Notes: generated by a model not told the origin, from the sequence alone. A stretch of 16,048 bases of DNA from Pseudomonadota bacterium (GCA_015486445.1 WFRT01000127.1:1-16048); one strand, 5' to 3'; positions 1 through 7,015 are shown, numbered from the stretch's first letter. A program made the numbers and translations.

Positions 1-407
1 AGGGGGTTTACTACCACCTGCGCGAGGTGCGGGTCGACGATGTCAGTGGCTACCAGCCGGGAGATGTCTTTACGGCTGAGCTTTTCAGCCCCGGCAATCT
101 GGTCACCGTGACTGCCAAGTCCAAGGGTAAAGGGTTTGCCGGTGTCATGAAGCGCTGGGGATTTCGCGGCCAGCCAGCCTCGCACGGGGCCCACAAAAAC
201 CACCGTTCCGGCGGTTCGGTCGGCACCTCGGCCTATCCCGGGCGGGTGGTCAAGGGTAAGAAGATGGCCGGGCAGATGGGTAACAAGAAGATTACGGTCA
301 AGAACCTGACCGTGGTCCAGGTCAAGCCCGAGGACGGCTTGGTGTTGGTCAAGGGCGGAGTGCCGGGAGCCAAGAACGGTCTCGTAACGATCAAGAAAAT
401 CAAGTAA
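1..407 (+). CDS. rplC: 50S ribosomal protein L3, C-terminal part (5' end outside window)
   Basis: L3 is an early-assembly 23S rRNA-binding protein whose long loop reaches towards the peptidyl transferase centre. The reading frame is open from base 3, so the gene enters from upstream; the visible 134 residues are the C-terminal two thirds of a roughly 210-residue family. The KGKGFAGVMKRWGF stretch, the His/Gly-rich SHGAHKNHRSGGSVG loop and KGKKMAGQMG are diagnostic of L3. At the loop tip the sequence reads GTSAYPG, so the glutamine that is N5-methylated in E. coli L3 (GQNQTPG) is absent. An internal GTG at 27 is not the true start, because L3-like residues continue upstream of it. rplD follows after 49 bases, as expected for the S10 operon; rpsJ would be expected upstream. 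Confidence 0.97.
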   Translation, partial: GVYYHLREVRVDDVSGYQPGDVFTAELFSPGNLVTVTAKSKGKGFAGVMKRWGFRGQPASHGAHKNHRSGGSVGTSAYPGRVVKGKKMAGQMGNKKITVKNLTVVQVKPEDGLVLVKGGVPGAKNGLVTIKKIK

Positions 408-456
408 GTTTAACGATATTTCCGGTTTTTACCTAAGGAAATGGTCGGAGAATAAT

Positions 457-1077
457 ATGGCCAAAGTTGATGTTTACAATCTAGAGAAAGAGAAGGTCGC
501 TGAGACCGAGATCGCCGATTCGGTGTTCAATGCGGAGATCAAGGCGCACCTGGTGCGGGACGTGGTGGTCTGGCAGCTGGCCAAGCGCCGTCAAGGTACG
601 GCCGCGGTCAAGAACCGGGCCCGGGTCAAGGGCGGCAGCGCCAAGCCCTGGCGCCAGAAAGGCACGGGCCGGGCCCGGGCCGGGACCAGCCGGTCGCCGA
701 TCTGGCGCGGCGGTGGCACGATCTTCGGCCCCCAGCCCCGGGACTACGGCTATCGCCTGCCCAAGCGGGTCCGGCGCCAGGCCCTGATTTCGGTGCTCTC
801 CCAGAAATTCCAGGAAGGCAAGCTCTTTGTTGTCCAGGATTTCGACCTCGAAGAGATCAAGACCAGGAAGGTGGCCGAGATTCTCAACAAGTTCGGCGTC
901 GAAAAGGCCATGCTGGTGGCCGAGGACAACCGCAACCTGGAACTTTCGGCCCGCAACCTGCCCGGCGCCATGGCCGTCAGCCAGAGCGGGGTAAATGTTT
1001 TCGATCTGCTCAAGTATGATTACCTGATGCTTTCCGACGCATCTTTGAAGAAGATTGAGGGGGCTTTGCAGAAATGA
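457..1077 (+). CDS. rplD: 50S ribosomal protein L4
   Basis: L4 binds 23S rRNA early in assembly, and an extended loop forms part of the nascent-peptide exit tunnel wall. In E. coli it also represses its own S10 operon through the upstream leader, which is outside this window. The protein has 206 residues, near the family norm. The tunnel loop is clear at about residues 44-97: KRRQGTAAVKNRARV, GSAKPWRQKGTGRARAG, then GGGTIFGPQPRDY. The ATG is preceded by GGAG at 447-450. The stop overlaps the rplW start by four bases (ATGA), which implies translational coupling. L4 is basic at the loop and has the usual alpha/beta globular C-terminal half. Confidence 0.98.
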   Translation: MAKVDVYNLEKEKVAETEIADSVFNAEIKAHLVRDVVVWQLAKRRQGTAAVKNRARVKGGSAKPWRQKGTGRARAGTSRSPIWRGGGTIFGPQPRDYGYRLPKRVRRQALISVLSQKFQEGKLFVVQDFDLEEIKTRKVAEILNKFGVEKAMLVAEDNRNLELSARNLPGAMAVSQSGVNVFDLLKYDYLMLSDASLKKIEGALQK

Positions 1078-1370
1078 TACCCAGCAACTACTACGACATC
1101 ATCCGCTACCCGGTGATGACTGAAAAGAGCATGGAAGCCTACCAGGTTCACCGTCAGTGCACCTTTGAGGTCGATCGCCAGGCCAACAAGGTCGAGATTC
1201 GCAAGGCGGTGGAAAAGCTGTTCAAGGTCCAGGTCGAGGAGGTTCGGACGGTTCGAACCAAGGGCAAACGCAAACGGGTCGGTCGGACTCTGGGGCGCAA
1301 GCCGGACGGCAAGAAGGCGATTGTCACCCTCAAGCCGGACCAGAAAATTGAAATCTTTGAAGGTGTATAG
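1074..1370 (+). CDS. rplW: 50S ribosomal protein L23
   Basis: L23 sits at the tunnel exit and is the docking site for trigger factor and the signal recognition particle. The 98-residue length is typical. The N-terminal YDIIRYPVMTEKSM segment is the family signature; E17 corresponds to the glutamate (E18 in E. coli) needed for trigger factor contact. The central KRKRVGRTLGRKPDGKKAIVTL stretch is the rRNA-binding extension. The ATG overlaps the rplD TGA (ATGA), so translation is probably coupled. rplB follows after 19 bases. Confidence 0.97.
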   Translation: MIPSNYYDIIRYPVMTEKSMEAYQVHRQCTFEVDRQANKVEIRKAVEKLFKVQVEEVRTVRTKGKRKRVGRTLGRKPDGKKAIVTLKPDQKIEIFEGV

Positions 1371-1389
1371 ACTTTTTTAGGGTATAGCA

Positions 1390-2214
1390 ATGGCACTGAA
1401 AAAATATAATCCGACATCGCCGGGACGGCGTTTCCAGACTTCTTCCTCCTTCGAGGAGATCACTACCGAAAAGCCGGAAAAGAGCCTGCTGGCGCCGCTC
1501 AACAAGAAGGCCGGGCGCAACAGCAACGGCCGGATCACGGTGCGCCATCGCGGCGGCGGCTCCCGGCGCAAGTACCGGGTCATCGATTTCAAGCGTGACA
1601 AGGTGGGAATCAGCGCGGTTGTCAAGACCATCGAGTACGATCCCAACCGTTCGGCCCGGATCGCCCTGCTCCAGTATGCCGACGGCGAAAAGCGCTACAT
1701 CCTGGCGCCGCTTGGGATCAAGGTCGGCGACCAGGTCGAGGCCGGGGACAATGTCGATATCAAACCCGGCAACTGTCTGCCGCTCAAGAACATGCCGCTG
1801 GGCAGTATCATCCACAACATCGAGATGAAAATCGGCAAGGGCGGCCAGCTCGTGCGCAGCGCCGGCAACTATGCTCAGCTGATGGCCAAGGACGGCCACC
1901 TGGTGCAGATCAAGATGCCCTCCGGCGAGGTTCGCTACATTCACAACCTCTGCCGGGCCACCCTGGGTCAGCTCAGCAATCCCGAACACGATAACATCTC
2001 GCTCGGCAAGGCCGGCCGCTCCCGCTGGCTGGGCCGGCGGCCCAAGGTTCGGGGCGTGGCCATGAACCCGGTCGATCATCCCCATGGCGGCGGCGAGGGC
2101 AAATCCTCGGGCGGACGCCACCCGGTAACCCCCTGGGGGGTGCCGACCAAGGGCCACAAGACCCGCAAGAACAAGGCGACCGACAAGGATATAGTCAAAC
2201 GCCGCAGCCGTTAA
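1390..2214 (+). CDS. rplB: 50S ribosomal protein L2
   Basis: L2 is one of the most conserved ribosomal proteins. It is needed for subunit association and supports peptidyl transferase activity. It has 274 residues, as in most bacteria: a basic N-terminal extension (1-35), an OB-fold region (about 40-125), an SH3-like barrel (about 130-190), and a C-terminal extension with MNPVDHPHGGGEGKSSGGR at about 225-243. H230 in that motif matches the histidine (H229 in E. coli) tied to peptidyl transfer. The start ATG has a weak upstream AGGG (1378-1381). A 95-base spacer separates it from rpsS, longer than most junctions here. Confidence 0.98.
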   Translation: MALKKYNPTSPGRRFQTSSSFEEITTEKPEKSLLAPLNKKAGRNSNGRITVRHRGGGSRRKYRVIDFKRDKVGISAVVKTIEYDPNRSARIALLQYADGEKRYILAPLGIKVGDQVEAGDNVDIKPGNCLPLKNMPLGSIIHNIEMKIGKGGQLVRSAGNYAQLMAKDGHLVQIKMPSGEVRYIHNLCRATLGQLSNPEHDNISLGKAGRSRWLGRRPKVRGVAMNPVDHPHGGGEGKSSGGRHPVTPWGVPTKGHKTRKNKATDKDIVKRRSR

Positions 2215-2224
2215 TCGAAGTTTC

Positions 2225-2265
2225 CCGGTCCGGGCTGCATCCGGCCGGTCGTTAGAGAATATAAT
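2225..2265 (+). promoter_or_regulatory. GC hairpin and perfect TATAAT hexamer in the rplB-rpsS spacer
   Basis: The 95-base spacer contains a GC-rich inverted repeat (2225-2233 with 2241-2248, loop GCTGCAT) followed by an AT-rich stretch that starts with a perfect TATAAT at 2260-2265. No convincing -35 element lies 16-18 bases upstream, so an internal promoter is only a possibility. The hairpin is not followed by a clean run of T and is unlikely to terminate efficiently. Confidence 0.25.
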
Positions 2266-2309
2266 TTTACTTGATATAAAAGAAGGCAAGTCAGGACAGG
2301 AGGCCGCAA

Positions 2310-2585
2310 GTGGCGCGTTCAGTTAAAAAGGGACCCTTTATCGATCAGCACCTGCTCGACAAGGTTGAAAAACTGGTTAACAGCAACAACAAGACCATCA
2401 AAACCTGGTCACGGCGTTCAACCATCTTCCCGGAGATGGTGGGGTATACGATAGCGGTTCACAACGGCAAGAAGTTCATCCCGGTTTTCATTACCGAGGA
2501 AATGGTTGGCCACAAGCTGGGTGAGTTTTCGCCGACCCGGACTTATTACGGACATGCCGCCGACAGAAAGTCCAAACGTAAATAG
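2310..2585 (+). CDS. rpsS: 30S ribosomal protein S19
   Basis: S19 is a head protein of the 30S subunit that pairs with S13 near the A and P sites. At 91 residues it matches the family. It begins SVKKGPFIDQHL and carries TWSRRSTIFPEMVGYTIAVHNG plus GHKLGEFSPTR, all hallmark S19 motifs. The start is GTG at 2310, chosen because AGGAGG (2298-2303) lies 6 bases upstream and the protein then begins exactly where S19 normally does; no ATG is available nearby in frame. The C-terminal tail is basic (RKSKRK). Confidence 0.97.
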   Translation: MARSVKKGPFIDQHLLDKVEKLVNSNNKTIKTWSRRSTIFPEMVGYTIAVHNGKKFIPVFITEEMVGHKLGEFSPTRTYYGHAADRKSKRK

Positions 2586-2622
2586 ATTGCAGATTAACTA
2601 ATTCCGAAAAAGGAGTTCAGGC

Positions 2623-2961
2623 ATGCAGGTCCAGGCTAAACTGAGACATTACCGGATGGCGCCCCGCAAGACCCGTCTGGTTACCGATATGATCAAGGGG
2701 ATGGACGTTGAGCAGGCCCTCAACGTGCTCAAGGTGACCCGGAAGAAATGTGCCCCGGTCATCCATAAACTGGTGGAGTCGGCGGTATCCAATGCCGACC
2801 AGCGCGGCGACATGGATGTCGACGCGCTCTATATCCGCAAGGCCTACGTCGACGAGGGGCCGACCATGCGGCGTTTCATGCCCCGGGCCATGGGCCGGGC
2901 TACCCGGATCAACAAGCGCAGTTGCCATATCACCGTGGTGCTTGATGACGAGCGGGATTGA
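2623..2961 (+). CDS. rplV: 50S ribosomal protein L22
   Basis: L22 contacts all 23S rRNA domains, and its long beta hairpin lines the exit tunnel next to L4. The 112-residue length is normal. KLRHYRMAPRKTRLVTDMI at the N-terminus and the hairpin MRRFMPRAMGRATRINKRS (about 82-100), with CHITVVL after it, are typical. AAGGAG ends at 2614, 8 bases before the ATG. An 85-base spacer follows before rpsC, with a small hairpin next to the rpsC SD. Confidence 0.97.
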   Translation: MQVQAKLRHYRMAPRKTRLVTDMIKGMDVEQALNVLKVTRKKCAPVIHKLVESAVSNADQRGDMDVDALYIRKAYVDEGPTMRRFMPRAMGRATRINKRSCHITVVLDDERD

Positions 2962-3017
2962 GATCTTTAAGCTGGTTTTTAACTAAACCCTGAAATTTTA
3001 CCAAAAGTTGCAAAACA

Positions 3018-3034
3018 GCACATTCACGATGTGC
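3018..3034 (+). promoter_or_regulatory. Small hairpin abutting the rpsC SD
   Basis: GCACA (3018-3022) and TGTGC (3030-3034) form a perfect 5-bp stem around a 7-base loop. The SD AGGAG starts on the very next base (3035). A stem ending there could stack against or compete with ribosome binding at rpsC. The stem is short and a function is inferred only from position. Confidence 0.3.
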
Positions 3035-3046
3035 AGGAGATGAGTC

Positions 3047-3709
3047 TTGGGACAGAAAGTTAATCCGATTGGCTTGCGTTTGGGGATTGTCAAAACCTGG
3101 AATTCCTGCTGGTATGCGGACCGGGAGTACAAACAGTTCCTGCATGAAGATTTACGCCTGAAAAAGTATCTCAAAAAGAAGATGTACCATGCCGGAATCT
3201 CGAAGATCGAGATTGAACGGGCGGCCAAACGCATTCGGGTCAACATCTACGCGGCCCGGCCGGGGATTATTATCGGTAAGAAGGGAGCCGAGATCGAGGC
3301 TTTGAAAAAGGATCTCAGCAAGCTCGTCAAGGGCGAGATCTTTATCAATATCAACGAGGTCAAACGGCCCGAGACCGACGCCCAGCTGATTGCCGAGAAC
3401 GTGGCCCTGCAGCTCGAGCGGCGGGTGGCCTTCCGACGGGCGATCAAGCGCAGTGTCGGGATGGCCATGAAGCTTGGCGTGCAGGGCATCAAGATTGCGG
3501 TTGCCGGCCGTCTCGGCGGGGCCGAGATTGCCCGCAGCGAATGGTACCGGGACGGGCGCGTGCCCCTGCATACCCTGCGGGCCGACATCGATTACGGTTT
3601 TGCCGAGGCCAATACGACCTACGGGATTATCGGGGTCAAGGTCTGGGTTTTCAAGGGCGAAATCGTGGTCGGCAAACAGGAACAGCTGGCCGCGGTAAAG
3701 GCATTATAG
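3047..3709 (+). CDS. rpsC: 30S ribosomal protein S3
   Basis: S3 is a 30S head protein at the mRNA entry tunnel; with S4 and S5 it has mRNA helicase activity. It has 220 residues and starts GQKVNPIGLRLG, the universal S3 N-terminus. A KH domain holds the GxxG loop as G77-K-K-G80. R130, R131 and K134 correspond to the E. coli helicase residues R131, R132 and K135. The C-terminal domain ends near VVGKQEQL. The start is TTG at 3047, forced by an in-frame TGA at 3041-3043 just upstream; AGGAG (3035-3039) gives a 7-base spacing. An ATG at 3040 is out of frame and closes within a few codons. A 133-base spacer follows, unusual before rplP. Confidence 0.97.
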   Translation: MGQKVNPIGLRLGIVKTWNSCWYADREYKQFLHEDLRLKKYLKKKMYHAGISKIEIERAAKRIRVNIYAARPGIIIGKKGAEIEALKKDLSKLVKGEIFININEVKRPETDAQLIAENVALQLERRVAFRRAIKRSVGMAMKLGVQGIKIAVAGRLGGAEIARSEWYRDGRVPLHTLRADIDYGFAEANTTYGIIGVKVWVFKGEIVVGKQEQLAAVKAL

Positions 3710-3842
3710 GAGAGACTGCAGCGGGCCGGCGGGGTCCGGCCGCAAGCCGGCAGTCACGAGATATCAACCAGGAAAAGATTACGAGCCGGTCTCGCCGGAA
3801 GCGCGCGGGGCCCGGGCCATCTAGAAAACCAGAGGTATTGTC
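3710..3842 (+). other. Long GC-rich structured spacer between rpsC and rplP
   Basis: This junction is usually short or overlapping in S10 operons, but here it is 133 bases. It contains several mutually exclusive inverted repeats: GGCCGG 3724-3729 with CCGGCC 3736-3741; CCGGC 3736-3740 with GCCGG 3746-3750; and an outer pair GACTGC 3714-3719 with GCAGTC 3750-3755. No SD followed by a convincing ORF is present. The rplP SD (AGAGGT) sits at 3831-3836. Confidence 0.5.
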
Positions 3843-4259
3843 ATGTTAATGCCAAAAAAGGTTAAATGGAGAAAGCAGCAGAAGGGCCGCATCAAGGGGA
3901 TGGCGTCCGGCGGCTTTCGTCTTTCGTTCGGTGACTACGGCCTGCAGGCCCTGGAGGCCGGGCGGATCAGCAACCGCCAGATCGAGGCCGCCCGTATCGC
4001 CATCAACCGTCACATCAAGCGTGGCGGCAAGGTCTGGATCCGGATTTTTCCCGACAAGTCCTTAACCAGCAAGCCGGCCGAAGTCCGCATGGGTAAGGGT
4101 AAAGGCTCCCCGGAAAAATGGGTGGCGGTGGTCAAGCCCGGCCGGATTCTCTACGAAATGGAAGGGGTTCCGAAAGAGGTGGCCTATGAAGCTCTGCGCC
4201 TTGCGGCCCACAAGCTGCCGATTCGGACCAAAACGGTGAGCCGGGAGGTGACGCTGTGA
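3843..4259 (+). CDS. rplP: 50S ribosomal protein L16
   Basis: L16 binds near the A-site and helps position tRNA on the large subunit. It has 138 residues and starts MLMPKKVKWRKQQKGRIKG, the standard L16 N-terminus, so the first of two nearby ATGs (3843) is preferred; AGAGGT lies 6 bases upstream. VRMGKGKGSP is present, with R82 equivalent to the arginine hydroxylated by YcfD in E. coli. GRILYEMEGVPKEVAYEALRLAAHKLPI is the conserved C-terminal block. The stop overlaps the rpmC start (GTGA), so L29 translation is probably coupled to L16. Confidence 0.98.
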   Translation: MLMPKKVKWRKQQKGRIKGMASGGFRLSFGDYGLQALEAGRISNRQIEAARIAINRHIKRGGKVWIRIFPDKSLTSKPAEVRMGKGKGSPEKWVAVVKPGRILYEMEGVPKEVAYEALRLAAHKLPIRTKTVSREVTL

Positions 4260-4450
4260 AAATGAGTGAAATCAAGGAAATGACGGCGGCGGAGCTGCAG
4301 ACCAAGGAGGCTGAACTTTCTCAGGAACTGTTCAATCTGAGGTTTCAGAAAAGTATCAGCCAGCTTCACGACACGGCCCGCCTGGGCAAGGTGAAGCGGG
4401 ACCGGGCCCGGATTCTGACCCGGATCAAGGAACTCGAGAAAGCGGTTTGA
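4256..4450 (+). CDS. rpmC: 50S ribosomal protein L29
   Basis: L29 is a small helical protein beside L23 at the tunnel exit. It has 64 residues forming two antiparallel helices: MSEIKEMTAAELQTKEAELS, then FNLRFQKS, and a C-terminal ARVLTRIKE-like helix (read here ARILTRIKELEKA). GTG at 4256 is preferred as the start: GGAGG (4244-4248) is 7 bases away, and the GTGA overlap with the rplP stop fits coupling. The alternative ATG at 4262 would be 13 bases from the SD and would remove two residues. A 104-base spacer with a GGCC-tac-GGCC repeat follows. Confidence 0.94.
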   Translation: MKMSEIKEMTAAELQTKEAELSQELFNLRFQKSISQLHDTARLGKVKRDRARILTRIKELEKAV

Positions 4451-4554
4451 GGCCTACGGCCGAAACCCTTGTAAAAGTCGCATAGGACGAAAAAAACTGG
4501 ATGGCGGAGCGGGTTTGCGAAGTCATCGAAGCAGTGTAACTTTAAGGAATACCG

Positions 4555-4821
4555 ATGCAGAACAGCAGCCAGAGAAATAAACGGACGATGGTTGGGATCG
4601 TAACCAGTGACAAGATGGACAAGACCGTAGTGGTTCAGGTCTCGACCAAGGTTAAGCATCCGACCTATAAAAAGTACATTCGCAGAAGTAAGAAGTACAA
4701 AGCCCATGATCCGCTCAACCAGTGCACCATCGGTGATGCCGTGGCAATTACGGAGTGCCGGCCCCTGAGCAAGGACAAGTGCTGGCGGGTGAGCCGGGTT
4801 GTGGCGCGGGCGATCAAATAG
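4555..4821 (+). CDS. rpsQ: 30S ribosomal protein S17
   Basis: S17 is a primary 16S rRNA-binding protein with an OB fold. The 88-residue product carries VGIVTSDKMDKTVVVQV (strands 1-2), HPTYKKYIRRSKKYKAHD and the conserved GDAVAITECRPLSKDKCWRV C-terminal block. The ATG at 4555 follows AAGGA at 4544-4548. It sits between rpmC and rplN as in nearly all bacteria. The spacers on both sides (104 and 61 bases) are longer than usual; the downstream one has a GTCTC (4832-4836) / GAGAC (4849-4853) stem. Confidence 0.97.
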   Translation: MQNSSQRNKRTMVGIVTSDKMDKTVVVQVSTKVKHPTYKKYIRRSKKYKAHDPLNQCTIGDAVAITECRPLSKDKCWRVSRVVARAIK

Positions 4822-4882
4822 CGACGTTTGTGTCTCCATCACGCGGTAGAGACGGTAAGATCTATTACTGGGAGAAGATAAA

Positions 4883-5251
4883 ATGATTCAGGTTGAGACG
4901 CTCCTTGATTCGGCTGACAATTCCGGGGCGAAGAAGATGTTGTGCATCAAAGTGTTGGGTGGATCCCGCCGGCGTTATGCCCGGGTCGGGGATGTGATCA
5001 AGGTCTCGGTCAAGGAGGCGATGCCCAACTCCAAGGTCAAGAAGGGCGACGTCATGGAAGCCGTGGTCGTGCGGACGGCCAAGGAAGTGCGTCGGCCGGA
5101 CGGCAGCTACATCAAATTTGACTGTAATTCGGCGGTCTTGATCAATGCCCAGCGGGAGCCGATCGGAACCCGTATTTTCGGCCCCGTGGCCCGGGAACTC
5201 AGGGCGCGTAATTTTATGAAAATCGTATCCCTGGCACCCGAAGTACTGTAA
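4883..5251 (+). CDS. rplN: 50S ribosomal protein L14
   Basis: L14 lies at the subunit interface and forms bridge contacts with 16S rRNA; it is also the site where the silencing factor RsfS binds in other bacteria. The length of 122 residues is exactly typical. MIQVETLLDSADNSGAKKM, then GGSRRRYARVGDVI and the central basic loop, followed by the FGPVARELRARNFMKIVSLAPEVL C-terminus, identify it without ambiguity. GGGAG (4870-4874) precedes the ATG by 8 bases. It is the first gene of the spc block, but no separate promoter was recognised. Confidence 0.98.
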   Translation: MIQVETLLDSADNSGAKKMLCIKVLGGSRRRYARVGDVIKVSVKEAMPNSKVKKGDVMEAVVVRTAKEVRRPDGSYIKFDCNSAVLINAQREPIGTRIFGPVARELRARNFMKIVSLAPEVL

Positions 5252-5288
5252 GGGCTGGGCGGATATTACAGGTATTGGAGAAGTTGCC

Positions 5289-5609
5289 ATGATGCGACTG
5301 AAAAAAGATGACAAGGTGATGGTCATCGCCGGCAAGGACAAAGGTAAAACCGGCAAGGTGAAAATGGTTCTGCATGAAAAGAACCGGGTAATCGTCGAAA
5401 AGCTCAACCTGGTCAAGAGGCATACCCGGCCGGGCATGGACCAGACCCAGGGCGGGATCATCGAAAAAGAGGCCTCGATTCACCGTTCCAACGTCATGCT
5501 CTACTGCGAAAAATGCAGCGAGCCGGTGCGTTGCGGAGTGCGTCAATTGAACGATAACACGAAAGCTCGCTACTGTAAAAAGTGCGAAGAGCTTTTTGAT
5601 AAGCAGTAG
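5289..5609 (+). CDS. rplX: 50S ribosomal protein L24, zinc-ribbon form
   Basis: L24 is one of the two initiators of 50S assembly. The N-terminal KOW motif (about residues 7-33) reads DDKVMVIAGKDKGKTGKV. The C-terminal part contains C73-x2-C76 and C96-x2-C99 (plus C82), a zinc-ribbon form of L24 that E. coli lacks. It has 106 residues. Two tandem ATGs (5289 and 5292) can start it; GGAG at 5277-5280 is 8 or 11 bases away, slightly favouring the first. rplE follows after 20 bases. Confidence 0.97.
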   Translation: MMRLKKDDKVMVIAGKDKGKTGKVKMVLHEKNRVIVEKLNLVKRHTRPGMDQTQGGIIEKEASIHRSNVMLYCEKCSEPVRCGVRQLNDNTKARYCKKCEELFDKQ

Positions 5610-5629
5610 AACCCGGAGGGCAGAGCTAG

Positions 5630-6169
5630 ATGGGCTTGTTTAAGGAAAAATACGAGCAGGAAATTGTGCCGGCCATGCAGAAGAAATTCGGCTATGGCAA
5701 TATCATGGAAGTTCCGCGTCTCGAGAAGGTGGTGGTCAACATGGGGCTCGGCGAAGCCGTCCAGAATGCCAAGATTCTCGAGTCTGCGGTCAAGGAGATG
5801 GCGGCGATTACCGGTCGCAAGCCGGTGATTACCAGGGCCCGCAAATCGATTGCCCAGTTCAAGCTCCGTGAAGGCATGCCGATCGGCTGCATGGTGACCC
5901 TGCGGCGCGAGGTCATGTACGAGTTTCTCGAGCGGCTGATCAGCGTGGTGCTGCCCCGGGTGCGTGATTTCAAGGGGATTCCCGGCAAGGCTTTCGACGG
6001 CCGCGGCAATTACTCCCTGGGGTTCCGTGAACAGGTGGTTTTCCCCGAGATCGATCTCGAGAATGTCGACAAGGTCAAGGGTATGAACATCGCCGTGGTG
6101 ACCACGGCCAGGACCGATGAAGAGGGGCGTGAGCTGCTGCGGCTGTTCGGTTTTCCGTTCCGTAAATGA
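5630..6169 (+). CDS. rplE: 50S ribosomal protein L5
   Basis: L5 binds 5S rRNA and forms the central protuberance, contacting P-site tRNA and S13. The 179-residue length matches the family. Motifs include PRLEKVVVNMGLGEAVQNAK, TGRKPVITRARKSIAQFKLREG, GMPIGCMVTLR, RDFKGIPGKAFDGRGNYSLG and the final RTDEEGRELLRLFGFPFRK. GGAGGG (5615-5620) is 9 bases before the ATG. In E. coli this gene's start region carries the S8 repressor site; with only 20 bases upstream, I see no obvious copy of that structure here. Confidence 0.98.
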   Translation: MGLFKEKYEQEIVPAMQKKFGYGNIMEVPRLEKVVVNMGLGEAVQNAKILESAVKEMAAITGRKPVITRARKSIAQFKLREGMPIGCMVTLRREVMYEFLERLISVVLPRVRDFKGIPGKAFDGRGNYSLGFREQVVFPEIDLENVDKVKGMNIAVVTTARTDEEGRELLRLFGFPFRK

Positions 6170-6227
6170 TATCTTGCCGGAAGTATGCCGGAGCAGAATC
6201 CGGCGCCGGTGATCCAGGAGAAGATTG

Positions 6228-6413
6228 ATGGCGAAAAAGTCAATGATGATCAAGGCCGCGCGGGCCAAGAAGTTTTCCGTGCGGGAATATAACCGCTGTC
6301 CCCTGTGCGGGCGTCCCCGGGGCTACTATCGCAAGTTTGGAATGTGCCGGATCTGTTTCCGGACCCTTTCTTCCCGGGGTGATATTCCCGGAGTGGTGAA
6401 ATCCAGCTGGTAG
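6228..6413 (+). CDS. rpsN: 30S ribosomal protein S14, zinc-binding type Z
   Basis: S14 is a late-assembling 30S head protein. This is the short zinc form: 61 residues with C24-x2-C27 and C40-x2-C43 (CPLC and CRIC) and the typical ending SRGDIPGVVKSSW. The start ATG at 6228 is chosen over a TTG at 6225 because AGGAG (6216-6220) is then 7 bases away and the protein begins MAKKSMM, with the usual 61-residue length. The zinc form here contrasts with the zinc-free, roughly 100-residue S14 of E. coli. A long GC-rich spacer follows before rpsH. Confidence 0.97.
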   Translation: MAKKSMMIKAARAKKFSVREYNRCPLCGRPRGYYRKFGMCRICFRTLSSRGDIPGVVKSSW

Positions 6414-6575
6414 CCGCAGTTTGGTTGGCGCGGACGCAGGGTGCTGGAAACGGGATGACGGGAAGAGAGCTTCGGCGCCGGCGGCCGGTCCCCGGGAGGG
6501 GCGGAGCGCGGCCGGCAAGATGGCTGCGACGCCATCATCCCTGCAGAGTTAAACTTTTTTCAGAAGGTGAGTAGA
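6414..6575 (+). other. Long GC-rich structured spacer between rpsN and rpsH
   Basis: This 162-base gap is the second-longest in the cluster, at a junction that is normally a few tens of bases. It contains nested inverted repeats: GCAGGG 6436-6441 with CCCTGC 6539-6544; GGGATGA 6452-6458 with TCATCCC 6535-6541; and a local hairpin GATGGC 6519-6524 / GCCATC 6531-6536. A very GC-rich core (about 6472-6516) has further GCCGGC-type repeats and a CCCC-GGGA-GGGG element. No coding signal is seen. The rpsH SD lies at its 3' end. Confidence 0.5.
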
Positions 6576-6980
6576 ATGTCGGCAAACGATCTGATCGCTG
6601 ATATGTTGACCAGAATTCGTAATGCGAATATGGCTAAGTTTGAGAAGGTTGATGTCATTCTGACCAAGATGAACCAGAGCCTGGCGGAGATTCTCCAGGA
6701 GGAGGGCTATATCCGCAGCTACCAGGTCGTCAAGGACAAGGATGATGTCCAGGGCGTTTTGCGTCTCTATCTTAAATATGACGAGACCGGGCGGCCGGTT
6801 ATCAACGGACTCAAACGGGAGAGCCGTTGCGGCCTGCGGTGCTATGTCAAGCACGACGAAATCCCGGTGATCCGCAACGGTCTGGGAACCAGTATCCTGT
6901 CGACCTCCAAGGGGGTGGTCAGCGGTGAGCAGGCGGCCCGGCTGCATGTCGGTGGTGAGTATATCTGTTCTGTCTGGTAA
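6576..6980 (+). CDS. rpsH: 30S ribosomal protein S8
   Basis: S8 is a primary 16S rRNA binder in the central domain, and in E. coli it represses the spc operon. The product has 134 residues. It starts MSANDLIADMLTRIRNAN, the family N-terminus. The C-terminal end has SRCGLRCYVKHDEIPVIRNGLG, then the conserved STSKGVVSGEQAARLHVGGEYICSVW. ATG 6576 is preferred to an upstream in-frame GTG at 6567: GAAGG (6563-6567) acts as SD with good spacing to 6576, and the family begins here. Confidence 0.97.
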   Translation: MSANDLIADMLTRIRNANMAKFEKVDVILTKMNQSLAEILQEEGYIRSYQVVKDKDDVQGVLRLYLKYDETGRPVINGLKRESRCGLRCYVKHDEIPVIRNGLGTSILSTSKGVVSGEQAARLHVGGEYICSVW

Positions 6981-7015
6981 ACAGCTTTTCAAGCTAGTTG
7001 GTCGGAGATAAAAGA

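Noticed and set aside
1330..2289. 319-codon open frame on the - strand
   Set aside because: It is the antisense shadow of rplB, a highly conserved gene; GC-rich third positions make long antisense frames common.
3541..3849. 102-codon frame running from rpsC into the rpsC-rplP spacer
   Set aside because: Most of it overlaps rpsC in another frame, and the spacer portion shows no SD or family signal; the spacer looks structural.
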